Shown: one piece after another, positions 11,801 through 21,830 of the stretch | Position numbering within the stretch: the first letter of the stretch is position 1 | Layout of the letters: each line of letters opens with the position of its first letter | Source of the DNA: Rhododendron vialii | Lineage: Eukaryota > Streptophyta > Magnoliopsida > Ericales > Ericaceae | Length of the DNA: 64,000 nt | Assembly: GCF_030253575.1 (NCBI RefSeq) | Contig: NC_080567.1 | Span: 38,487,001-38,551,000 of the forward strand | Direction: 5' to 3' | Notes under the pieces: model-generated | Database searches by the model: none | What the model saw: only the letters and a program-made list of their open reading frames with translations | Told to the model about the DNA's origin: nothing | Translations under genes and position numbers: made by a program

Positions 11801-13966
11801 GAAAGCTTGGTCTAAAAGAATCAATCTTTCTCAAGTTAAGAAGCCAGAGCAAGTTCATGTGAAAGTTCAACTAATACTCGATTTGGATATTAGCTTGATA
11901 CGAATTGTTAGATCCATCCTAAAGTTAACTTTCGGCCCAAACAATAATCCAACATGGTATCAGAACTGTGATTTCGTTTCCAAAACTAAAATTTTCACAC
12001 ATACTATAATTTCTAACAATAAAACGGAATAGTCAACGATTTTAGCAGACTGTCGAAGCAAGTACGGAGAAATTATATGAATCTGACAGGAAAGATAATT
12101 TATCACTTGGGAACTTACTTGATGAAGTACTCCGAAACCGTACCCGAAATGATCCGCCCGAAGAACCCGAATATACTCAGGAGCGACACAAATATGGACA
12201 CATCCGTGTACCCGAGTGCCAATCCGATTTGCCCCATATTGTTCATAACCGTCAAACCCGTCCCCACTCCGCACAGAAACGACACGAACAGAATCCAGAA
12301 ATCAACCGATCTCAACGACTCGAATATCGTGTGTTCCTCTCCGATCACCGGCGGCCGCCTCTCAACCACCACCACCGCCTCTGTCGCCACCTCCTCCGCT
12401 TCCTCTTCCTCCGTCTCCTCCTTCTTCTCTGTTTCTTGAACAGCGATACTTTCTTCATCCAATAACAGCGGTTCGGTTTCGGTCACGTGACCCTCCACGT
12501 CTGAAATCGAGCCTGAACCGGACCGAACCTGGTTCTTGATTGATATATAGATTGGTATCAACAGAGGTGAGGCTAACAGGAATAAAAGAATAATAGCAAA
12601 TGCTAATGAAAAGGAGCTGCTGTGGGTCCCCGTGACGTCGTATACCAAGAGGTACACGGCGACGATAACGGCGAGGGTGTTGATGACGCCGAAGTAACGG
12701 ACTTCTTCTTTCTCCTCGACGGCGGTGGAGGACGGCGGAATTTCGCGGAGGAAGAGGGCGGCGACGAAGCAGACGGCCAAGGGGATGACGGCGAGCATGA
12801 AGAGGAACGTCGAAGCGTCATCGGAGAACAGGGCAACGCATAAGTCGGTGAAAATTGCGGTGCTTAGACCCACATAGCCTTTGAGGATTCCTGAAACGGG
12901 TCCCCTGTTTTTTCTGAAGTTTCGAATGCAGGTGACCAGGACGGCCGTGTTCATCCATGTGGTGCTGTTGCCTCCTAAGCAGAGGAATATACACATCTGC
13001 GCTCACAATTTCAACAACGATTTGTTAGGTACTCTGTAAAAAGATGGAAACTTTTGATTGTGGGTGAAAGGTTCAGTGTGTAAAGATTGAAACTTGTTTC
13101 ATGTAATAATCAAGAAAGTGTTTGTTAAGTATCGCAATGAAGCAGATGAAATAATTATGGATTGATTGAAACTTTTTCGGTTTTTTATTGATAATTAACA
13201 ACTGGAGTTGGTTGCTTATAAAGCGATTGAATTGTATTTTGAGGAACAGTATGATAGGAAAGAGGAGGAAGGAATAAAAACTATAAATTTTCATTTCATT
13301 TCTTACCAAATTACTCAATCCAAAGGGACCTTGTGAGTCTCAATGATGAAGGTGAGATTGTGGGTTGATTAAATAAAGATTGAAACTTTTCCATTTTGCA
13401 GTCAAGAAAGTGCTCGTTCAAATGTCGCCATGAAAAAAGTGAGATAGAGGGTAAAGATTGATCAATCTTTTACATGCTTGCAGTCAAGAAAGTTATAAAT
13501 TGCTTGATTAAATGTCTCAAACGAAGAAGGTGATATTTTGGGTAAAGATTGAAACTTTTTCATGTGGTAGTGAAGAGAAAGTGCTTGATTATTTAGAAGT
13601 GTGGGAATAAAGAAGGTGAGATTGTAGGGGGCTCACCGCCCAATAAGGCAGAGGACTGATGATCTCAGCGACAACAAGCCATTGGACGCCGTAACCGATG
13701 AATCCTTCGATGCCCCCGATGAGGAGGAGGAGAGAAGGGGAGATGTGGTCGGAAGCAAGGCCGGGGAGGAGGCCGAAGGCTTTCCCGACGTCTTTGGCGA
13801 CAGAGAGGTTGTTGAGTTCAACTTGAGTGAGATTCATTAGGGTCTTGAGGGCGTCGGAGTAATTCGAGAAGGTGTAGTTGTTGCCGGATATGGCTTGAAC
13901 CCACACGGCCATGACAAATCCCAGCCATTTCGCGGCGGCAGTCGACGGCGTTATTGTGAAACCCAT
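8845..13966 (-). CDS. NFD4-like nodulin-domain major facilitator transporter
   Basis: Three exons on the minus strand: 13966-13637, 12996-12119 and 9313-8845. The junctions are GT/AG and the phases close to 558 aa. The N-terminal Nodulin-like/MFS half begins KWLGFVMAVWVQAISGNNYT and includes CLGGNSTTWMNTAVLV and GPVSGILKGYVGLS. A hydrophilic, Glu-rich linker at about 269-332 precedes the second half (TIFESLRSVDFWILF, then GIRLAITVPTASELFG). About 12 membrane spans are expected. Members of this group are membrane proteins, and Arabidopsis NFD4 was named from a karyogamy mutant; the substrate is not known from sequence. Intron 2 is 2.8 kb and contains a 1.1-kb tandem duplication. The start codon follows a plausible leader with a TATA box about 105 bp upstream. 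Confidence 0.93.
9381..9482 (-). mobile_element. tRNA-like SINE head, copy 1
   Basis: On the minus strand a pol III A-box-like element (TTTGTCCCAATGG) is followed about 40 bp later by a B-box-like element (GCGTTCGACTTC). No poly(A) tail or target duplication is visible, so it is truncated. It was duplicated with the surrounding intron block rather than by a second insertion. Confidence 0.55.
9381..10414. repeat. Intronic tandem duplication, copy 1
   Basis: This about 1.03-kb segment inside NFD4-like intron 2 is repeated in the same orientation at 10449-11550. Shared landmarks in order are the tRNA-like head, AGAAAGTTCGGATGTTGACT, AACATTTCCCTCTCTCATT, TCACTAGYG and CTCAACCCCTAGTTTA. The copies differ by many substitutions and indels, so the duplication is not recent. 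Confidence 0.9.
10449..10552 (-). mobile_element. tRNA-like SINE head, copy 2
   Basis: This copy is better preserved: minus-strand A box TTTGGCCCAACGG and B box GGGTTCGACTTC, with tRNA-like spacing. It is the same unit as 9381-9482, copied by the block duplication. Confidence 0.6.
10449..11550. repeat. Intronic tandem duplication, copy 2
   Basis: This is the second copy of the 9381-10414 block. It is slightly longer because of A-rich and T-rich expansions (for example around 11190-11225). Confidence 0.9.
13075..13610. repeat. Degenerate minisatellite in NFD4-like intron 1
   Basis: At least four diverged copies of an about 80-bp unit occur here. Each contains AAAGATTGAAACTTTT or a close variant, then GCAGTCAAGAAAGTG or a variant, then a GAAGAAGGTGA-like end. 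Confidence 0.6.
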
Positions 13967-14070
13967 ATTTTGATTTTTTTGGAAACAAACCGTCCTCAGA
14001 AGAATTGAAGGGACGCTGCACTGAAAAAGAGGAGAGACGAGACTGAGAGAGTGAGAGAGTCTTGCTAACG

Positions 14071-14079
14071 CTATTTATA
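14071..14079 (-). promoter_or_regulatory. TATA box of the NFD4-like gene
   Basis: The minus strand reads TATAAATAG about 105 bp upstream of the ATG at 13966, followed by a (GA)-rich leader. Spacing and sequence suit a plant TATA box. Confidence 0.6.
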
Positions 14080-14504
14080 AAGAAGAGTCTTTTGATTAAA
14101 AATGGGAAAAAATCTTTTAGTGGGATGAACGTGGTTAATACTCCGTATGTGATTTCTTTTATTTCTGATTTTTTTAGATAGTAATAATATCAAAATTGTT
14201 TTTGTTGGTATTAAAATTTCGGTGCATAAAAGTCATATACACTACATATGGTACAAGTTTTTTGTGCACTGTAATTTTGACATCAACAAAAATAATTTTA
14301 GTATTATCATTTCCTTTTTACCCCTCCATCACCCCATTTTTATAAAATTTAATACCTACCGTCAACCCCCTTCAGGTTTGCTGCTATCATATTTTTCAAT
14401 AACGCGCAATATCATTAACCGCGCAATATTATTCATCATAATTTAGAATACTCAAAATAAAAATTATTCTTAGTTTCTGTTAACGGCTAAAATATTATAT
14501 TTAT

Positions 14505-14555
<51 letters not shown>

Positions 14556-14791
14556 GCAAAACTAAACTCAAAAAAAGAAATTGGATGAGGCCAAGATGCC
14601 CCAGGATAGCTGACATGGACTTGCATTTGTTAATTCTAACTACCCCAACCCTAAGCTATACAAAAGTATGAAGTTTAAACCTTAACCAAATTTTGTGATT
14701 CCTAAATGCAAAAATTGGTACAACACCACATATAGTATGATTGGTTTGTTACTCTTCTTTCTGAGTGAGAGTTTTAAGTTTGAATCTCCTG
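14080..14791. other. Intergenic with a (TA)n microsatellite
   Basis: AT-rich, with a (TA)n run at about 14508-14552. No gene is recognised. Confidence 0.5.
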
Positions 14792-15550
14792 CACTGCCGG
14801 CTCTGAGCTAAGGCCCAAGAGGCTTGGGCCTTAAGCCCCCAAAAACTGTCAATAAAACAGGGCCCACACTTATTTGTAAGATAGTATATATGTGTTAATT
14901 TGGGGCCCAATTTTAAACCCAAAAAGACATTCTACACTTAAGGCTTAATGGCCCAGAAAAATGGAACACGGAACCGTTGGAACGCAAGAAAAAAAAACAA
15001 AAAGGAGGAATAACAAAAAGTCGCAAGATTGCCAAAATCTTTGGGGCCCTTCAAAATTATTCAATGTGGTGGGTGCATGAATACATCTTTTTTCCCCCCT
15101 TAAACGCTACTACTCTGGGTGCCTGGGTTGCTTATAGAATCCTATTGACTATACCCATTACCGTTGCCTCCGGAGAGAGAAGTTTTTCAAGGTTGAAGTT
15201 GATCAAATTTTATCTTCGCCCAACTATGTCACAAAAAAGGTTAAATGGACTGGCCATCCTATCCATCGAGAATGAAATGGTAGAGGAGATTAATTGTGAG
15301 GGCATAATTAGTACTTTTGCTGCTAAAACTTCAAGAAGAGTGATGTTTAAGTAAAGATAATGATGCTTTTGAAATAGTGTGATATGTTGTATTTTTTGTT
15401 GGGTTTTCCACCTTAAATACATGTATTTGGTTTTGAAATTAAAGTTCATTTATCAACTTTTTATTTGATTTTCGTTTACAATTATTAAGGGCCTCACTTT
15501 CGAAGATCGTCTTAGTCTCTTAGATCTCCAAAATCTCTGAGCCGGCCCTA
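14792..15550 (+). mobile_element. Non-autonomous hAT element with transposase remnant
   Basis: The ends are inverted repeats sharing GCCGGCTCWGAG (left CACTGCCGGCTCTGAG; right end in reverse complement TAGGGCCGGCTCAGAG). They are flanked by an 8-bp target duplication, ATCTCCTG (14784-14791) versus ATCTTCTG (15551-15558), one mismatch. The element is 759 bp, so most of the transposase is gone. hAT transposons make 8-bp duplications. Confidence 0.85.
15105..15354 (+). pseudogene. hAT transposase C-terminal dimerisation fragment
   Basis: The frame reads AYRILLTIPITVASGERSFS, then KLIKFYLRPTMSQKRLNGLA, then ILSIENEM. This is the signature of the C-terminal hAT dimerisation domain found in plant zinc-finger MYM-type/TTF-type hAT transposases. 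The catalytic and BED-type zinc-finger regions are absent. It lies inside the 759-bp hAT element and ends in a stop near 15354. Confidence 0.85.
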
Positions 15551-15748
15551 ATCTTCTGGCAAAGCAAAATTGCAAAAGTTGGTATTAAGAGCAGTTGACT
15601 AATAAAATATTGGTGTGCAAAACTGACTCAATAATTAATTGATATATATGAAGTACAAAATCTAGTATGAACAAGAGATATTAATAGCACAAGTAACAAA
15701 CAATTTAAATAGAGTAATTTGTTTCCTATGAACATTTTCTTCACGACG

Positions 15749-15998
15749 CAGCCTAAGGGTACGTAGGGAAAAAAATTCCAGTGCCGTGTAGTGCCCGTTC
15801 GCACATCCGAGCCATCCATTTCATTTTTGAACGGTTCAGATTTGGAGAGAGAAAATGAGAGAGAGTGTTGGGGTGAGAGGAGAGAGAGGGTTTCAATCCG
15901 AGCCGTCCAAAAGTGTATCGGACGGCTTTGATGAGCCGAACGGATACCACGTGGGATACACCCGCTCGGCACTAAAAAATCTCTCGTACGTAGGAGTT
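15749..15998. mobile_element. MITE with imperfect terminal inverted repeats
   Basis: The left end (GGGTACGTAGGGAAAAAAAT then CCAGTGCCG) and the right end (CGGCACTAAAAAATCTCTCG then TACGTAGG) are imperfect reverse complements. The interior is GA-rich. The target duplication is unclear. Confidence 0.5.
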
Positions 15999-16450
15999 AT
16001 GAATTTCATATATTTTGAAATCTACCAACGGCAATCCCAAGGGGGTGCAAGGGGTCACTCGCGAGTCCCCTGCGCAACTCCAAAAAATACTCTCGCGTAT
16101 TATAACAATTTTTAAGTTAATTAGGAAAAAATTTATAGAATTTGCTACTGCAAGTCCTTTGAGAAAAAAAAACTCGCAAAATTTCTTTACTTCGCATGTA
16201 TGGGGTAAAAATCTCCAAAATTTCAAGTAATTAATCATGGTTTAGGTTGCATATATAAAATTAAACGGTAGCTTTGCATATACACATAATATCGTATTTT
16301 CTTTGGATCTCATGAGTAATAATATATACTTATAAAATATATTTTTATAATCAATATAAAAATGCATTTGATTTGGGCATCTCCTAAACACAAATACATA
16401 CGCCACGGTCTACTAAATAAACATCTTGAATTATCACATAGGACCTTTTG
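15999..16450. other. Intergenic, no gene seen
   Basis: AT-rich. The only structure noticed is a palindromic GGGTCACTCGCGAGTCCC near 16050. Confidence 0.4.
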
Positions 16451-17036
16451 CAGGGGCGGACCCCAGTTGGGCACGTGGGTGGGGTCATGTGCCCCACGCC
16501 TTTTTAAAAAATAATAATAATAATTTAGATATAAATAAATAAAAAAGTTATTAACACAAACCATTTAGCATGGTGTTGCGGTCGCTCCAAGTTGTGAAAA
16601 GTTCTCGGTGACCGGATTTGATTCCCCTGTTTTTTCTTTATTTTTCTATTTTCATTCTACCTTTTATCTTTATTTGTCTATTTTTGTTCTACCTCTTTCC
16701 TTTATTTCTTCATTTTTATTCTACATCTTTCCTTTATTTCTCCATTTTTGTTCTATCTCTTATTGTTTTCCTCCCAATCCACAATATTATGAAAATTAAA
16801 TTACTATATCATTTACTTTACTTGCTCTTGACTTTGACATTAATCTTATAATTGTCACCGCGACAGTTGAAATGGTATTTTTAGCCATGAAGATTGTGAA
16901 AAATCGGTTGCGAATAAAATGAGTGATCAATATTCAATGGTTGAATGATTATTTAGTAGTGTACATACAGAAAAATATTTTTTAAAATTATGAATAATAG
17001 GTGCCCTAGAATATAAAATTTCTGAATCTGCTACTG
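16451..17036. mobile_element. Non-autonomous hAT element with perfect 8-bp TSD
   Basis: The left end begins CAGGGGCGGACCCC, and the right end in reverse complement begins CAGTAGCAGATTCAGAAATT, which fits a decayed CAGGGGCGGA hAT terminus. It is flanked by the perfect 8-bp duplication ACCTTTTG at 16443-16450 and 17037-17044. It is 586 bp with no transposase. Confidence 0.85.
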
Positions 17037-17052
17037 ACCTTTTGTACATCTT

Positions 17053-17598
17053 ATTTTGTGTCTTGAGAGATCGTCTCCTTGATTTCTTGAGCAGAACCCC
17101 ATGTGCGCCAATTCCTTATAGTATTATCAGGAGTAATGCTACACGCACAGCAAATGTGCACAGATTTTGTATACAGATTTTTTGTGAGGCCCACTACGGG
17201 TCCCACACAAATAATCCGAGCCGTTCATTAAATGTAAAACATTTTTTCAAGGGCCCTCGCAAAAAAATCAGCTCAATCCGATACTCATACATGCTTGATT
17301 CAATCATTTAACTTTTCATTCGAATCTCAGGATAATGAAAAGTTAAATGATTGAATCAAATACTTATAGATATCGGATTGAGCTGATTTTTTGGTGGGGG
17401 CCTTTGAAAAAATATTTTACATTTAATGAACGGCTCGGATTATTTGTGTGGGACCCGTAGTGGGCCCCACAAAAAATCTGTGCACATTTGCTGTGCGTGT
17501 AGCATTACTGTATTATCAGTCAATGATTTTGTGTCTTGAGAGATCGTCTCCTTGATTTCGTGAGCAGAACCCCATGTGCCAATTCCTGATAGTATCAG
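17053..17598. repeat. Tandem about 75-bp duplication split by a transposon
   Basis: A unit containing TGTGTCTTGAGAGATCGTCT, AGAACCCCATGTGC and an ATAGTATTATCAG-like end occurs at 17053-17130 and again at 17525-17598. The foldback element at 17131-17509 sits at the end of the first copy. Confidence 0.85.
17131..17509. mobile_element. Foldback Mutator-like MITE
   Basis: Arms of about 185 bp are close to perfect reverse complements around a loop of about 14 nt. The outer ends are AGTAATGCTACACGCACAGC and its complement. The 10-bp duplication GTATTATCAG flanks it (17121-17130 and 17510-17519), which fits the 9-11 bp duplications of Mutator-like elements. There is no coding capacity. A transcript would form a long double-stranded hairpin. 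Confidence 0.9.
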
Positions 17599-19603
17599 TC
17601 CATGGTGCATGTTAATTATATATAAATAATAGACACTGGTACCAAGATAGAGAGGATCAAAAGAAAGTCAGTGATCCCTCAAGCAAGATAATTATAATTT
17701 TTTGCATGTTTAATGCATTTACAGAAAGAGCTACAAAGTCAACGATTCAAAATTCAAATCACCAAATGAAACGACGTTGGATTTCAATTTTGATAACATG
17801 AGGGAAGTATAAAATGATGCCGGGTTTCTTGTTTGATAACGAGGGATGAATTTTTTGCGCATATGTTTCCATGTTATCGGCAGTGCCGACTCAAAGATAT
17901 TTGGAGTCCAGAGCAGAAGTCCCAATAGGGGGCCATCTACCTCTCCATCTTCGAACTAAATTTTGCGAAATGTTGAGGAGAATTCAGGGAGTGGAGATTC
18001 AAAAAACACATCTCTTAAAGCACTTAGAGGATCTAAACTATCACATGACCAATAAGATATTACTCAAAGGCAATTGAAACTCCTCAGTATTATTTAAACT
18101 ATAAACTGTATTTTTTGGAGCTCTCCTCGGACCAAAAGAATTAGGGGCCGGAAGCTCCAAATTTCTCGACTTCTCCTCTAAGCGAGCTCTAGTTATCGGC
18201 TCGATTAGGAAATTGATTGATGCTCTGGTAGAGACAGACAGCACAGCATTCCTTTAGGTTTTTGTCGCACTCAGCCAGTACCACGGATGATTAACAACGA
18301 ACGGGCCATGTTAATATGCGATAAGACCGTACACATATAGGTGGGGGGTGGGCCTCTCTATAATAAGACCATTGTCTTATCAGTTATCAATTCTGTATAT
18401 CCTTTTCCGTGTGAAAGTGAAAGTGAAAGTGTCCGGACAGTGCCGCAACCCAATTTTGCTGTTTACTTTAATGCCAAGGACAGTATACTAGTATCCGGTG
18501 TGTATGAGTCCACATATTTATCGTGTGAAATTTAGATGCATAGTATTATTATTGACATATTTATATTTGGATTTGCGCACTTTAATATGTGTTGTATTTT
18601 GGCTCGGTATTGTCTTCTTAAAACAACAAGTTTAGTGTTACACGCAAAAACATAAACACTTAAATGTGAGTCTGCGTGCATTTGTGTTTGTGCAGTTGTG
18701 TAGTGTTTTAATATTCCCCCTCTCCTACCAGCTCCACAAAGTAAAAGTGATCACTCATCACTTAATGTTTTGTCAAGTCACGATCATTCTTTACCTACCA
18801 ATTTTACTCCATTATTTGTTGCAGGATAGTGATTTTTGCACTTCACAAATTAGTTCAGGTATTTATTTGTGATGTGCGAAAATCAATTCCCTTTAGTGAA
18901 TTATAGTAATTGCAAACAAAATCACAACGGAAGCTAGCTCCAGATAAGGGCGATGGTTAACGGAGTTTCACCAACGATAGCAATTACGGCAAAGAAGATG
19001 ACAACGATCGTCGTGTATATTTTAGATTGATGATGATCTTGATCATATCCAAAATTCATTCTTGGGCAAATTTGACAGTTATCTAATACGATCATTAGTC
19101 TTTTGTGGGGTTTCGCTAGATTTTCTTTTAATCCTATGAATTTGTTTTTTTTTTTTTTTTTTGTTGCTTATTAGTGGTTTGGCTATTCAGGCCAGTAAAA
19201 CAATGCAATTAATTGTATCTAATTTAATCAATGTACATTGCATTAATTTTTTCGTTCCCAAAAAGGAAGAGGATCCTTCACTTCGTCAAGACAGTCCAAT
19301 TAAGGCTATATGAGTCTTTTTCCTAACTCATGTTGATGTTCGAAATCTTTTATTTTGTAAAGTTCATAAAAAAGTTGTATAAAAAATAATGTTGACCAAA
19401 TTTGTATCCACATTACTTTAGAACACACTTATCTACCAGACAAGTACGTGTTGCGAAAATGTTTTTTTGAAATAAATGTGTTCCTGAAATTCGTTTGATC
19501 ATCTAGAAATTCAATCAACATGATCTCATGTGCGCTTAAAGTATTATGAACATGATCTAAAACTTATATAAATATAAATATCTTGACAAGCTCTAAAAAG
19601 TAA
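17599..19603. other. Intergenic, no gene recognised
   Basis: There are several short open frames and no conserved domain. A triple GTGAAA repeat occurs near 18411-18431 and a 21-T run near 19147-19163. Confidence 0.4.
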
Positions 19604-19758
19604 AACGATTTCAATCATTAAAGCGAACTTCCAAAAGATAATAACCCTCAATAGGACCGGCCAATCCCAAAGAGGATCCTAAACGATTTCAATCATTAAA
19701 GCGAACTTCCAAAGGACAATAACCCTCAATACGACCGGCCAATCCCAAAGAGGATCCT
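19604..19758. repeat. Tandem 78-bp duplication
   Basis: Two nearly identical adjacent copies contain AACGATTTCAATCATTAAAG, ATAACCCTCAATA and CCAATCCCAAAGAGGATCCT. They differ at only a few positions, so the event is fairly young. Confidence 0.9.
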
Positions 19759-19807
19759 ATCCAATTCACAAAACTACAAAAGGGTTAGTATTTGGAGTAG
19801 AGTATTA

Positions 19808-20896
19808 GGCCATCCACAGTGGTATAATCAAAAATAGATAATCAAAAGTTGACACATCAGCGTTTGATTATTCACTTAAGAGATTGCTAAGCTTAACAAT
19901 GTTGAGGTTCACAATGGTCACTTCTAGTCTATAACCAAAATAACGGGTCCACTACAATTTCACACAATCTCTCTCTCCCCTTTTGTTTCCCGCCATTCAT
20001 TTCCCTCCATTACGTTTTTTTTTTGGGCAAAAATATATCGAATATATGATGTTCTTCCTAGAGTTATCTATCAAAACAACACCGATTTTTTTTTCTTCCT
20101 ATTCCTATAGCCTATATCACAAATTCACCACTCTCTTAATCTTTCAAAAAAAAAATATCAGATGTGTTCTTAAATTTGGAAAAGAATACAAGGTTCTTCC
20201 TCTTCTTTTTTTTTTTTTGCAAGGTTCTTTGTTTACTCAACCATAGGGGGAGGAACAAAAAAATGAATAACCACTTTTTAGTCAAAAAAATCAATTTTTT
20301 TTGTGCTAAAAAGTGATTATTTATCAAAATACTTGGGTAAAAGTAAAAAAAAAAAACACTTTTCCCGATTCCTCTCGTTGAAACGAATTAATAACCTATA
20401 AAAGTTTGGTTCAAAACAAAAAAATGTGATAAAAATTCAAATAAAGACAATTTTCAGATTTAAGTTAAGTTTAAGTTAAATTCATAAGAATGCAGCCTAA
20501 AATAGAAACGTAAAAGAAGAGTAAAATACCTTAATCCAGCAACGATGAGTTAAATTATAGATGATCGAGAAATATAAGCTTCACTTTTGGAGGAAAAGAA
20601 AGAGAAACAATTTGTGGTTGAAGTTAATAAGATATAGAGCAAGTGAAGAAGAGAAGAATAAAATAGTAGTTGAAATACGTGTATATAAAAATTTTGGAAC
20701 TAGTTAACTTATGTAGTGTGGGATTCACAAATTTTGATTATTGAAAAATGTTGCTAGTTTTGGTTATCCAAAGCCCAAAATTTGATTATTTTTAAGGATG
20801 TTGCTAAGTTTGATTATACCATTGTGAGCCATTTTTTGCACAAATATTGTTAACTTTAACAATAATTATTTTTTGGTTATACCACTGTGGATGGCC
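19808..20896. mobile_element. PIF/Harbinger-like non-autonomous element, copy 1
   Basis: The terminal inverted repeat GGCCATCCACAGTGGTATAA pairs with TTATACCACTGTGGATGGCC at the right. It is flanked by TTA on both sides (19805-19807 and 20897-20899), the target preference of PIF/Harbinger elements. The 1.09-kb interior has no transposase. The internal left segment (TCAAAAGTTGACACATCAGC and following) recurs in opposite orientation in the element at 53929-54743. Confidence 0.85.
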
Positions 20897-21558
20897 TTAT
20901 ATCTATAAAAAATTTATAACACTATATACATGAAATGGAGTGCAATTTTGTTCATCCTCCCTAAAAGAGGGTGAACAAAACCTTCTCTCTCATTGGCGGG
21001 GGAGGGGGGCACTATTAACCCAACCAAAGTTAGCTTTTATTCTTAATTTCAAAAAAAAACCCTAAACAAGTTTTTTTTTTTACTTCGATCTCCCCCTCCC
21101 TAACGACGCTTATTAATTTCATGATTTTAAAATTTTATAATACTATATATCTTCTCGCTTGCAATACCCCAACACCACCTTTTGTTCTGTGATGTATATC
21201 TCAAGCCGTAATTCTCTTCAATTTTTTGCAATACCAACATTTATAATTTATTACAGAAAAGTATTTCAAGTTAATATGAATAAGAACACACACAAAAAAA
21301 GGAGAGGGCAAAAATCAATTCCCATCAATTTCACTGTTATCCTCAAATCTCCTCATCTCTCCTCTGCCAAAATTACCATAAGCAAGCAACCGACCGTATG
21401 TACAATTTAGTTTCTTTAATAAGCAAGGAAAATGGGTCTTCTGGATTAGTTCCTTTAATTTTTGAAAAATGGGTCTTCGAATTTGCCGAATGCCTCGAGT
21501 ACTAAAATGTTGAGTGTTCACTAGGGTGCGTTCTTTTGCACTTAACTTAAAATAAGTT
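20897..21558. other. Intergenic, no gene seen
   Basis: A small hairpin (TTTTGTTCATCCTCCC paired with GAGGGTGAACAAAA) lies at about 20946-20980. Otherwise AT-rich and unassigned. Confidence 0.4.
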
Positions 21559-21828
21559 TGTAACGACCCGCTCCATTTTTGTACAATATTATCAGCTTTG
21601 GATGTCCAAAACCCATAGACTTTTCAGTAGGTCACCCATCCCTGGACTACCCCAGGATGAGCACGCTTAACTGTGAAGTTATTAAGCGCTTTGGCCCGCT
21701 CTTACGGCTTTAAAAGGCCTTGTACAAGTAGGAGGGATCTTTTCTTATAAACCATGACTTGCCCCCTCCTGTTCGGATGGAGCCTGCCATCCTGCGGTAC
21801 CGTCGGCCATCAGAAGCGGGGTATCACA
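21559..21828 (-). mobile_element. Cassandra-type TRIM solo LTR with 5S-rRNA-like sequence
   Basis: On the minus strand the segment begins TGTGATACCCCGC and ends GGGTCGTTACA, the TG...CA form of Cassandra LTRs, and is about 270 bp. Inside, the minus strand carries AGTTAAGCGTGCT (complement at 21660-21672) and GGATGGGTGACC (complement at 21630-21641). These are the internal A-box/IE and C-box promoter parts of plant 5S rRNA. No second LTR or primer-binding site is seen, so it is solo. Flanking 5-mers do not match (AAGTT and ATCAC), possibly because a CACTA element begins two bases beyond the right end. Confidence 0.85.
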
Positions 21829-21830
21829 AT

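Noticed and set aside
12077-12439. Plus-strand open frames opposite NFD4-like exon 2
   Set aside because: They are antisense shadows of the exon (Glu-rich linker read backwards).
21625-21700. A functional 5S rRNA gene
   Set aside because: Only the promoter-proximal core is kept; it is embedded in a TG...CA LTR and the 5' third of 5S does not match.
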